From the NCBI GenBank assembly GCA_963698255.1, contig CAVOQD010000032.1, forward strand, positions 1 through 64,000: DNA of 64,000 nucleotides, written 5' to 3'. This document shows positions 56,626 to 64,000 of the stretch, one piece after another (positions within the stretch are counted from its first letter, which is position 1; each line of letters starts with the position of its first letter). The notes under the pieces were generated by a model. The model was not told the DNA's origin, did not search any database, and saw nothing but the letters and a program-made list of their open reading frames with translations. Made by a program: the position numbers and the translations under genes. Origin of the DNA: JAWKOK01 sp963698255 (GTDB taxonomy: Bacteria > Chloroflexota > Anaerolineae > Caldilineales > Caldilineaceae).

Positions 56626-57817
56626 CTACTTCTCCGCACCCAACATCATCAATTCAGATTCCCAGGCGGTGCGTTGGACCGTGACGCCCAATCGCGCGCC
56701 CTGGGCCTGCATCTGGTCGAAATCGGACTGGGGTGCGCAGACGAAGACCATCACGTTGGTGCCGCGTCGATAGGCGTTGTGCAGCGCCCACAGCCCCTCC
56801 TCGTCCAACTTGGGCGTCACGACCAGCAGCGTCGTTCCCCAGGCCAGGTTGGCGATCTCGCCTGACAGCCAGTCGCCCAGCGGCGCCCCGACCTCGTGCA
56901 TCTGAATACGCGCCAACAGGGCCAGCATGGTCATCAACTGGGCGGACCCGTGGTGGGAAGGAATCGGCGCGGCGATGGTCTGGGAAAAGGGATCGCGCCC
57001 GTTGCAGATGAGACCCAACGGCTGGCGATTTTCGGTGGCATAGCGGGCCAGCGAGGCGGCGACGACGATGGCCCACTCGCTGTAGCCGATCTCGCCCCGC
57101 TCGGGATAGGCCGTGCGGTTCAGATCGAGCACGATGGAGACGTTGAGCGCAATCGCCGGCTGAAAGGTCTTGACCAGCAGCGAATCCTCGTGCGCGCTGG
57201 CCTTCCAGTGGACGCGCCGCAGGCTGTCGCCGGTCATGTAGTCGCGCACGCCGGACATGCGCGTCGGGTCCTCGAAGAGGCGCTGGTTGCTGGTCAACGT
57301 GCCGAAGGGCGAACGGCTGGGCAGGCCAAGCTCGTGCAGCGGCAGCACACGGGGATAGACGATCACCGACGTGGTCGTCTTCTCCTCCCACGTGCCGGCA
57401 GTGAAGCCGAAGAGGTCGCCGGTGCGCAGCTTGAGCGGCCCGACCGGATAGTAGCCCCGTTTTTTGCAGTAGTACGTGTAGTCGAAGCTGCTCTTGGAGC
57501 GACCGCCGATGCTCAGCACCACCCGGTAGTTGACCCGATCTTTCAGTTCAAGCGGGGCCTGTTCCTGGACATGCAGCCACGGAATCGGCAGCCAGGTATG
57601 GTTTTCGAAGATCAGGCTGGCCTTGATCGTCTCGCCCGCAAAGGCGCGGCTGGTCACGATCGCGGCGCACGTTGAGTTTGGCCAGCGTTCGCCGCACCCA
57701 CCAGTGGCTTACGATCCAGATGCCGCCCACCACGTAGACCAGGAAGTAGATCCAGTCCTGGCGCAGAACGACGGCCAGAATTGTGAGGATGATCAGGGAC
57801 CAAAAGATTTGGGGCAT
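56626..57817 (-). CDS. DUF58 protein (frameshifted)
   Basis: The frame from ATG 57817 (MPQIFWSLIILTILAVVLRQ) gives two N-terminal membrane helices and shifts near 57660. The rest has the DUF58 signature RVHWKASAHEDSLLVKTFQP and a von Willebrand-like strand (VSIVLDLNRTA). It begins seven bases after the MoxR ATPase gene, the usual pairing. Such pairs are thought to act as chaperone or metal-insertion systems for exported or membrane complexes. Confidence 0.82.
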
Positions 57818-57824
57818 AGGGCGC

Positions 57825-58787
57825 CTATTCTTCGACCGTGCCCAGATCGAGCGGCGTCTCTTCCAGAATGCCGGCGACGATGACCTCTGCCGTGCGGCCA
57901 CGCAGCGCGCTGTCCGGCTTGACAATGCAGCGATGGGGCAGCGTGATGGGAACCAGCGCCTGCACATCGTCGGGCAGCACGTAGTCACGCCCCTTGACCG
58001 CGGCCCTGGCCTGTGCGCCCCGATAGAGGCCCAGCGAACCGCGCGGGCTGGCGCCCAACGCCAGTTCTGCGTGGTTGCGTGTCGCCTGGGTCAGCGCAAT
58101 GATGTAGTTGCGGATGCTGTCGTCGACGTGGATCTGCCACACCTGCTCGCTCAGATCCGGCAGGGAAATGTCGCTGGTCACAGCGGCCAGATCGTCGATG
58201 GGATGGCGGCCGCCCAGGTTGATCAACATGGCGCCCTCCTGTTCCGCGGTCAGGTAGCCCAGGTTGATCTTGAAGAGAAAGCGATCCAACTGGGCCTCGG
58301 GCAACGGGAAGGTGCCCTCGTACTCGATGGGGTTCTGGGTGGCCAGCACCAGGAAGGGGCGCAACAGCGTGCGCGTTTCGCCGTCCACTGTGACCTGGCG
58401 TTCGCCCATGGCCTCCAGCAGCGCGGCCTGGGCACGCGGCGTGGCCCGGTTGATCTCGTCGGCCAGCAGGATGTTGGTGAAGGCCGGGCCGGGCATGAAC
58501 TGGAAGGCGCGCGTCTCCTGGTTGAAGACGCTGACGCCGGTGATGTCGCTGGGCAGCAGATCCGGCGTACACTGAAGGCGTCGGAAGTCCACGCCCAGGG
58601 TGACGGCCATGGCACGCGCCAGCATGGTCTTGCCCACGCCGGGCACATCCTCCAGCAACACATGGCCTTCGCACAGCAGGGCGATGACCAACGTCTCGAC
58701 GGCCTCGTTCTTGCCGACAATCACCTTTTCGACATTGGCGGCCACTTGATCGGCAAAACGGCTAATATCTTCAGCGGGCACGGGCAC
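57825..58787 (-). CDS. MoxR-family AAA+ ATPase
   Basis: The 320-residue protein has Walker A in EDVPGVGKTML, Walker B in NILLADEINRA, sensor 1 in LATQNPIEYEGTFPLPEAQLDRF and the MoxR lid domain. The start is GTG 58787 with AGGAG in front. It is coupled to the DUF58 gene downstream. No other partners (VWA or transglutaminase proteins) are in the window. Confidence 0.9.
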   Translation of the reverse strand: MPVPAEDISRFADQVAANVEKVIVGKNEAVETLVIALLCEGHVLLEDVPGVGKTMLARAMAVTLGVDFRRLQCTPDLLPSDITGVSVFNQETRAFQFMPGPAFTNILLADEINRATPRAQAALLEAMGERQVTVDGETRTLLRPFLVLATQNPIEYEGTFPLPEAQLDRFLFKINLGYLTAEQEGAMLINLGGRHPIDDLAAVTSDISLPDLSEQVWQIHVDDSIRNYIIALTQATRNHAELALGASPRGSLGLYRGAQARAAVKGRDYVLPDDVQALVPITLPHRCIVKPDSALRGRTAEVIVAGILEETPLDLGTVEE

Positions 58788-58826
58788 TCCTTGCGGTTTG
58801 ATCTGTTTTGACGGAAAGGACGATAG

Positions 58827-59022
58827 AACGCGGATTTGCCGGATTGGGCGGATATCCGCGGATTTTTCATAGGTGAGTCATTCTAACCGAAAAGGCATGA
58901 CTCCGCTAGGAGGAGGCGAGAGAAGGGATAGAACGCTGATTACGCGGATGGAGCGAAAAATACCGGATTCCTTCCGCTTCATCCGCGGAGATCAGCCAAA
59001 TCCGTGTCATCCGCGTTCTATT
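58827..59022. repeat. Two intergenic GCGGAT-family palindromes
   Basis: A short copy (AGAACGCGGATTTGCCGG ... CGGATATCCGCGGATTT, about 58827-58866) is followed by a full one at 58927-59022. The full copy has GATAGAACGCTGATTACGCG on the left and GTGTCATCCGCGTTCTATTG on the right. They fill most of the gap between the MoxR gene and the tRNA promoter. Confidence 0.65.
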
Positions 59023-59081
59023 GGGCTGTCACTGGCCCAGATTTCCGGGAGAAGCGAGGGCCGGAATATGGGCGATTGGCT

Positions 59082-59110
59082 TTGACGATTCGCGGTCTCT
59101 GTGCTATGTT
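59082..59110 (+). promoter_or_regulatory. Promoter of tRNA-Arg
   Basis: TTGACG at 59082-59087 and TATGTT at 59105-59110 are separated by 17 bases. The mature tRNA begins 25 bases after the -10 box. Confidence 0.65.
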
Positions 59111-59134
59111 TTTCGGTACATTTCGGGCAAATTC

Positions 59135-59207
59135 GCCCCCTTAGCTCAGAGGATAGAGCAACGGTTTCCTAAACCGTGTGTCCCAGGTTCGAGTCCTGGA
59201 GGGGGCG
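59135..59207 (+). tRNA. tRNA-Arg (anticodon CCT)
   Basis: The acceptor stem GCCCCCT (59135-59141) pairs with AGGGGGC (59200-59206). The D arm is GCTC/GAGC, the anticodon stem ACGGT/ACCGT encloses TTCCTAA (anticodon CCT), and the T arm is CCAGG-TTCGAGT-CCTGG. It decodes AGG. CCA is not encoded. Confidence 0.95.
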
Positions 59208-59234
59208 CCTTTTCACCGGTCAAGCCGCATTGAT

Positions 59235-59256
59235 GCCGCCCATGTGGGCGGCTTTT
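59235..59256 (+). terminator. Terminator of the tRNA gene
   Basis: GCCGCCC-ATGT-GGGCGGC is followed by TTTT. It lies 28 bases after the tRNA. Confidence 0.75.
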
Positions 59257-59274
59257 GTGGTTTTGGGACAGCCC

Positions 59275-59559
59275 ATGGAGCATATCAACGTGAATCAATT
59301 GACCGACACCACTCCTGAAGCCGATGCCCTGCTCCTGCAATTGCTGCGTCAGACACCGGTCTGGCGCAAGTGGGAATTGATGTCGCAGTTGAACGACATG
59401 ACCCAGTCGTTGGCGTTGGGCGATCTGCGCCGGCGCTATCCGCAGGCCACGCCGGATGAACTTCGTCGTCTGCTGGCGGATCGGTTGCTGGGCGCTGAAT
59501 TGGCGGAAACCGTCTACGGACCCCGACCTACGTTCCAGGAATCAACAGATGGTATCTGA
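59275..59559 (+). CDS. Small helical protein paired with a nucleotidyltransferase
   Basis: The 94-residue protein is predicted all-helical. Its pattern WRKWELMSQLNDMTQSLALG, LRRRYPQATPDELRRLLADR and LGAELAETVYGP resembles small proteins that sit next to AbiEii-like nucleotidyltransferases in cyanobacteria and Chloroflexota. It overlaps the nucleotidyltransferase gene by 11 bases. It may be the antitoxin or regulatory partner; no function is established. Confidence 0.65.
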   Translation: MEHINVNQLTDTTPEADALLLQLLRQTPVWRKWELMSQLNDMTQSLALGDLRRRYPQATPDELRRLLADRLLGAELAETVYGPRPTFQESTDGI

Positions 59560-60142
59560 AGCCGTTGCCGTCACCGAGCGTGTCGCCCAGGCGTTAGAAG
59601 CGTTGCAGATTGCCTATCTCATTGGCGGCTCCATGGCCAGCACAGCCTACGGGCGTATCCGAGCGACCATGGATGTAGACATGGTCGCCGATCTGTCGGT
59701 GGACCAGGTGGACGCGCTGGTAGCGGACCTCAGTGACGAGTTCTACGCTGACGCTGACATGATACGCCAAGCGATCATTCACAGCAGCAGCTTCAACTTG
59801 ATCCATCTTTCCACAATGTTCAAAGTCGACATCTTCGTAGCCAAGGATCGGCCGTTTGACCGGCAACAGCTTGCGCGGCGTCTGCCCCAATCGTTGGAAA
59901 CATCAGAGTATCTGGTGCATATCGCCAGCCCCGAAGATGTGATCTTGGCCAAGCTCGAATGGTACCGGATGGGCGGCGAGGTTTCCGAACGGCAGTGGCG
60001 AGACATTCAAGGAGTGCTGGATGTGCAGGGCGACCGCTTGGATCGAGCTTACATGCAGAAATGGGCGGTTGAGCTTGATGTGGCGGATCTGTTGGACAGA
60101 GCGCTCAGCGAATACGAGATACGACAACATCCGGATGAGTAG
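59549..60142 (+). CDS. Nucleotidyltransferase-fold protein (AbiEii/MNT-like)
   Basis: The 197-residue protein has the nucleotidyltransferase core: LIGGSMASTAYGRIRATMDVDMV (GG/S motif then D-x-D), a third carboxylate in FKVDIFV, and the downstream region SPEDVILAKLEWYRMGGEVSERQWRDI common to AbiEii/DUF6036-like proteins. Such proteins occur in type IV toxin-antitoxin or phage-defence modules and transfer nucleotides to tRNA or proteins. The cassette lies right behind a tRNA gene, a common integration site, though no direct repeats were seen. Confidence 0.75.
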   Translation: MVSEAVAVTERVAQALEALQIAYLIGGSMASTAYGRIRATMDVDMVADLSVDQVDALVADLSDEFYADADMIRQAIIHSSSFNLIHLSTMFKVDIFVAKDRPFDRQQLARRLPQSLETSEYLVHIASPEDVILAKLEWYRMGGEVSERQWRDIQGVLDVQGDRLDRAYMQKWAVELDVADLLDRALSEYEIRQHPDE

Positions 60143-60282
60143 CCTACAGACAAAACACCTGTTCAGAAACCTGACCAATTTCTTCAGGGTTGAAGATAGC
60201 ATACGTCGAATGAAGAGTGACAGCGCAGGTGTCTGCTGATGCCCTAGCTGCTCGCAATCAATGAACAAGCAGTCCCCTAACC

Positions 60283-61065
60283 ATGCAAAACACCCCTTGG
60301 CCCGACCAATGCCAGGCCGCCATCTCCCTGACCTTCGACGACGGACTGGCGTCGCAACTCGCCATTGCCGTGCCCATGCTGGACGTCGCACGACCTGCGC
60401 GCCACCTTCTACCCCGATCGCCGGCGACGACTATGGACAGACGCTGGCGCCGTGGCGGCGCGTGGCCGAGGCGGGCCACGAGATCGGCAACCACACGGCC
60501 CGCCATCCTTGCTCGATCAACCATGCCTTCATTCGTCGCGACGGTCGATTGACGCTGGAGGAGATGACGTTGGCCGACATGCAGGCCGAGCTGGCGTTGG
60601 CCCAGAATCGTCTTGAGGAGGTCATTCCGCAGTCTGCGGCATGTTCGTTTGCCTACCCCTGCTACCAACCCTTTGTGGGACGCGGTCTGGAGCGGGCGAG
60701 CTATGTGCCGCTGGTCGGCCAAACAGTTTGTCGCCGGCCGCGGGTGGGGCGAGAGCGCCAACGATCCGGACACCTGCGACGTTGCCTACCTCTGGTCGTG
60801 GCCGTGTGAACGGCTCTCCGGCGCACAGATGATCGGCCTGGCCGAGCGGGCCGCGGCCTCAGGACGCTGGGCCATCTTCACGTTCCACGGGATCCATGAA
60901 GGCAGTCTCTCGGTGGCCGAAGCGGATTTGCAGGAACTGTGCCGTTTCCTGGCCGACAATCGAGATCGATTCTGGACGGCGCCGGTGAGCAAGATTGGTC
61001 AGACAACAACCGAATGGCAACAGCAAACAGACCAATTCAGATACGCTGGCAGTTTGTCGGAGTGA
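60283..61065 (+). CDS. Polysaccharide deacetylase-like protein (multiply frameshifted)
   Basis: The pieces are AISLTFDDGLASQLAIAVP (NodB motif 1), then LRATFYP in a second frame near 60390. WRRVAEAGHEIGNHTARHPC (motif 2) and SAACSFAYPCYQ follow in a third frame from about 60425. From about 60715 the frame is AKQFVAGRGWGESANDP through WAIFTFHGIHEGSLS to the stop at 61065. Metal ligands Asp-Asp and His-x4-His are present. It would deacetylate cell-surface or environmental polysaccharide. Three shifts make it either an error-rich stretch or a decaying gene. Confidence 0.7.
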
Positions 61066-61072
61066 CGAAGAA

Positions 61073-61168
61073 ATGGACCGCGGATGCAGCGGATTAGGCG
61101 GAAACAGCCTGATTTTTCTGATTTTATCGGCGTTTATCAGCCAAATCCGCCTAATCCGCGGTCTATTG
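61073..61168. repeat. Intergenic GCGGAT-family palindrome
   Basis: TGGACCGCGGATGCAGCGGA on the left and TCCGCCTAATCCGCGGTCTA on the right form a long imperfect stem around CCTGATTTTTCTGATTTTATC. It is closest to the copy at 56523-56616. It begins eight bases after the deacetylase stop. Confidence 0.7.
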
Positions 61169-61347
61169 GCCTTCTCTCCGACAGCCTCCTAGTCCCCTGA
61201 ACTCAACTCCTTAACAGCCATCGTAATGTTGTTCGTAATATTCACCTGCTATCCTTTGGCTGTACCTGGAGATCTGTGCGCTTGTCCGTTCCCATGATTG
61301 GGCTGGGACAAGCGACCGCCAACCTCCCCCGGCAGCACCCGGTACGA

Positions 61348-61377
61348 AAAAGGCCCTGCTCTTCGGCAGGGCCTTTT
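61348..61377. terminator. Bidirectional rho-independent terminator
   Basis: AAAAGGCCCTGC-TCTTCG-GCAGGGCCTTTT has A and T tracts on both sides. It lies in the 399 bp between the deacetylase gene and the convergent small gene at 61465. A second possible stem, CTTGTCC ... GGGACAAG, is at about 61282-61315. Confidence 0.85.
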
Positions 61378-61464
61378 GTCTGTTTACCTTTTCAATAAAC
61401 ACGGAGAATGCCACGCCCTTCGCGTTTCTGGTGCTCCTTGTGAATATCTGTTGCGAAGCCTGGT

Positions 61465-61734
61465 CTACGCGACCATGTCGCGCAACCAGGCACGGTGGAT
61501 CGTCCACACATCGGCAGCCGGGTCCCAGCGCAGTTCAAATGTGTTGTTGTCCACCGCCTGCACGAGATAACAGCGCAAGGTTCGCCCATCGACTCGTTCT
61601 TCCCACGTGCGGCCAACATCCCCGACATAGCGAGTCTTGTTGCGCCACAAAAACGAAGTCGGTTGGAGCGCACCGCTGGGCAGCACACGCAGCAGGACAT
61701 CCACCTCTTCATCGACAATTACTTCACTGTTCAT
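61465..61734 (-). CDS. Small protein, DUF6504-like
   Basis: The 89-residue protein reads ALQPTSFLWRNKTRYVGDVG, RCYLVQAVDNNTFELRWDPA and WTIHRAWLRD. This strand-rich pattern resembles DUF6504 proteins, which elsewhere accompany mutagenesis-type polymerase genes. No such gene is next to it here. I am only fairly sure of the family. The ATG at 61734 gives a compact protein; a longer start at 61779 is possible. Confidence 0.55.
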   Translation of the reverse strand: MNSEVIVDEEVDVLLRVLPSGALQPTSFLWRNKTRYVGDVGRTWEERVDGRTLRCYLVQAVDNNTFELRWDPAADVWTIHRAWLRDMVA

Positions 61735-61820
61735 ATCACCATTCCTAGCGTCTTGCATCACGAACTTCAAGAGCGACAAGATCGATCACATCCTCCTTCA
61801 GCGTAAGCGTGCATTGTACC

Positions 61821-62351
61821 CTAGCGACTCGCCTCCAAATAATCGGCGATCATCTGCAGGGCGGCCTGGGCGCTCAACAGCTTGTTGCCGCTGCGGTCGG
61901 ACGGCCAGACGTAGCGTTCGCCACGCTCGAAGCCGTCGGCAGCCGACAGATGGATGTAGACTGTGCCCATCGGCTTGTCGGGCGTGCCGCCGCCCGGCCC
62001 GGCCACACCGGTGACAGCCACCGCTATGTCCACATCGTACAGCCGCAGTGCGCCCTGGGCCATCTGCTGGGCCACCTGCGGACTGACCGCGCCCACCGTC
62101 ATCAGCGTGTCGTGGTCGACGCCGAGCACGTGTTCCTTGGCGTCGTAGCTGTAGACAATGGCCCCGCCGGCGAAGTAGTCCGAACTGCCGGCGTTCTCGG
62201 TGATCAGATGGCCGACGAGGCCGCCGGTGCAGCTTTCGGCTGTGGCGCAGGTGAGATTGGCTGCGCTCAGCTTCACGCCGATCTCCCTGGCCAGCGTGAC
62301 CAACTCGTCGTAGGTCACATTTGCATCATCTGCTTGTTTGTTCGCTTCCAT
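61821..62351 (-). CDS. pncC: Nicotinamide-nucleotide amidohydrolase (CinA C-terminal domain)
   Basis: The 176-residue protein matches stand-alone CinA-C/PncC: CATAESCTGGLVGHLITENAGSS, YSYDAKEHVLGV, VAVTGVAGPGGGTPDKPMGTVYI and a C-terminal helix. It deamidates NMN to recycle pyridine nucleotide. The key Ser/Thr/Lys region is intact. Its start overlaps the end of the methyltransferase gene upstream by 26 bases. Confidence 0.9.
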   Translation of the reverse strand: MEANKQADDANVTYDELVTLAREIGVKLSAANLTCATAESCTGGLVGHLITENAGSSDYFAGGAIVYSYDAKEHVLGVDHDTLMTVGAVSPQVAQQMAQGALRLYDVDIAVAVTGVAGPGGGTPDKPMGTVYIHLSAADGFERGERYVWPSDRSGNKLLSAQAALQMIADYLEASR

Positions 62352-63660
62352 GCCAATCCGGTACCCTTTTTCGCTTTAACATCAGACAATCGTAGGTGCG
62401 TTTGTGGCCGGACGCTCGGCCAGAATCATGAGATGGCCAGTCGCCGTGACGCATGATCAGCAGCACAGCGCTGCGCCCGCCCGCCGTCAACTTCAAGCGT
62501 TTGCGAAGCTGTTCCGGTTCCATGGGAAAGCCCCGCTTCTTGAGTTCAATCTCGCCCACGCCCAGGGCCTGCAGTCGCCGATTCAACTGCTTGAGACTGA
62601 AGGGAAAGACCTCCAGCAGACGAAACGCCTGCACCAGCGGATGCTCGCGCAGCGTCGACGAGAGCAGATAGGCGATGTGCGGATCGATCAGCCGGGCATC
62701 CAGTTGGCGACAGAGTTCGCCAAAGGCGCCAGCCCGGATCACGGCGGGATGGGGTTCGTAGAGAATTTTCCCGGCACTCAACTCGACCAGCGGCAGTTCG
62801 ACTGACGCCGAACCATCATCTGCCCTGCGCTTCCGCCTCAGCGACGATCTCATGCCAGACGCCGCCGGCATGGACACTGGCCCACCGCCGATGAACGGCC
62901 AATGGGCCAAACCAGAGTACGGCCTCTTTGCAGGCGCCTGCATGGCCCGTGAATTCCACGCCGCAACGGTCGGGAATCTCGTCGTCGCTCACGCCCGGCA
63001 TGACCTTGACGCCCAATGCCGGAATCTTCGCCTGCAAAGCCAGCAACATTTCAAGCGGCGGCTCGATCTCGAACAACGAGAAGAGGCGCCGGCCGCCTGA
63101 GTGCGACCCGTGCCCCGTCGCGCCGGATCGGCAAAGGCGCCGGCGGCGTGGGGCAATCGATCTTCGGCCAGTTCGACCGTCCAGTCCGCCATCCGCACCT
63201 CGGCGCGATGGCCCAGGCCCATGGCGTCGGCGTTGGCCTGGGCCAGACGAGCACGAAGCGGATCACGCTCATAGGCGATCACTGGCCGGTATTTTGCCAG
63301 CGCCAGCATGTCGCCGCCGATGCCGCAGCCCAGGTCCAGCAACGGCCCCGGCGGCAGATAGGTGTGCATCCAGGCGGCACGGCGGTCGGCGATCTCCCAG
63401 GCGGTGGCCTGCTCCAGCGCTTCGCCGACGAAGAAGAGCCGGTCGGCGTCGGGGAACTTGGCGCTCGCCCGCAGGCGTTGTTGAGCCAGCGCCACCAGCG
63501 CGCCGGCATTCTCGCTGGAGAATTCCTTGCGCAGCCTGGTCAACGTCGACAGGACACGATCTGGCCGCAGATCATCCGCCCGCAACCCAGCCAGAATGGT
63601 CTGCGCCGACGATGACACCAGGAATTCGACGGTCTGTTCGTTGATTGCATCGGTTGACAT
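62326..63660 (-). CDS. SAM-dependent methyltransferase with THUMP-like C-terminus (frameshifted)
   Basis: From ATG 63660 the protein has a helical N-terminal region and the SAM-binding loop LLDLGCGIGGDML, YERDPLRARLA and ADPARR. It then moves frame around 63120 to EPPLEMLLALQAKIPALGVK and around 62850 to ELPLVELSAGKILYEPHPAV, ending RSAVLLIMRHG and a basic tail at 62326. The last part matches THUMP-like domains of predicted RNA methyltransferases. Two or more shifts split it. Substrate unknown, probably RNA. Confidence 0.72.
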
Positions 63661-64000
63661 GGCTGTATTATACCAACGTCGAGCCAGATCGAGGTACCCG
63701 CTTCAAACGCTTAGGGGCATTTCACGCTGGGGGCAGCAATCCGCGTGCCCCGAATCTGAAATGCACCCCAAACGCTTCCCGCTGATTGAAATGGGCGTTG
63801 TGGCATAGCGACCAAGCGGCTTCTGAAGGTTCAGGATTTGTTTCGGCAAGCGTAGGTGCGGTTTTCAACCGCGCAAGCTGCGGAATCTTTAACCATTTTC
63901 CAGGAAGATCGGCTCCGCAATGCTCTGGTCTTCACGAATCTTCCTGGAAGGTTATGTCGCAGCCCCTTGAAATCCCGAAGATCCATACGGTGTTCAACGT
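63661..64000. other. Non-coding end of the window with nested inverted repeats
   Basis: GGGGCATTTCA (63714) is answered by TGAAATGCACCCC (63760-63772). Further right GTAGGTGCGGTTTTCAACCGC (63852-63872) is related to the hairpin at 23691. AACCATTTTCCAGGAAGAT (63892-63910) then pairs imperfectly with ATCTTCCTGGAAGGTT (63938-63953). A short open frame at 63527-63808 has no coding character. Confidence 0.5.

Overview
The window is a 64 kb stretch of high-GC bacterial chromosome, densely coded on both strands. Gene content and architecture suggest a Chloroflexota lineage (Anaerolineae/Caldilineae-like). The pointers are a GlcD-GlcE fusion beside GlcF, a MoeA fused to a PBP-like domain, an ECF sigma factor followed by a DUF5667-type membrane protein, an EndoQ-UvrD pair, and many long intergenic palindromes. 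This placement is inference from family knowledge; no rRNA or marker search was possible.

Layout. 0.1-9 kb: a formyltransferase divergent from a YggX-like protein, a permease plus ATP-grasp pair, and glycolate oxidase (glcF, glcDE). 9-14.7 kb: a zinc-ribbon protein, mutY, and a cytochrome c maturation block (ccmH, ccmG, ccmF, zinc-ribbon membrane protein) ending in a 60 bp perfect palindrome. 14.8-25 kb: a leftward tungsten/molybdenum locus: a dehydrogenase, moeA, a Phd-RelE module, moeA-PBP, moaD-like, a DUF1952-like gene, then vapB, a VapC PIN domain running into a PBP-like domain, and tupB-tupC-tupA. 25.5-35 kb: a peptide ABC importer without its ATPases, a PIN/ribbon-helix-helix pair, a YeiH-type transporter, an amidinotransferase, a DUF1499 lipoprotein and an MFS exporter. 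35-50 kb: a CehA/McbA-like hydrolase, sigma factor plus DUF5667, proA, a class IV aminotransferase, an M20 peptidase, a GNAT enzyme, a HAD hydrolase, a NUDIX hydrolase, an AT-richer orphan gene, a class III aminotransferase and a secreted protein. 50-64 kb: EndoQ, UvrD helicase, methyltransferase, sulfurtransferase, DUF423, a MoxR-DUF58 pair, tRNA-Arg(CCT) with an adjacent nucleotidyltransferase cassette, a polysaccharide deacetylase, PncC and a THUMP-like methyltransferase.

Two signals stand out. First, the W/Mo uptake and cofactor locus is interleaved with two toxin-antitoxin modules, and one toxin (a PIN domain) appears joined to a tungstate/molybdate-type PBP domain. Second, intergenic DNA carries at least six families of inverted-repeat elements. 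A 110 bp member of one family has an in-frame relative inside the permease gene.

About fifteen genes are split by one or more frameshifts although protein similarity continues in the next frame. Sequencing or assembly indels are the simplest explanation. For these genes I give the full span and mark the approximate shift point.
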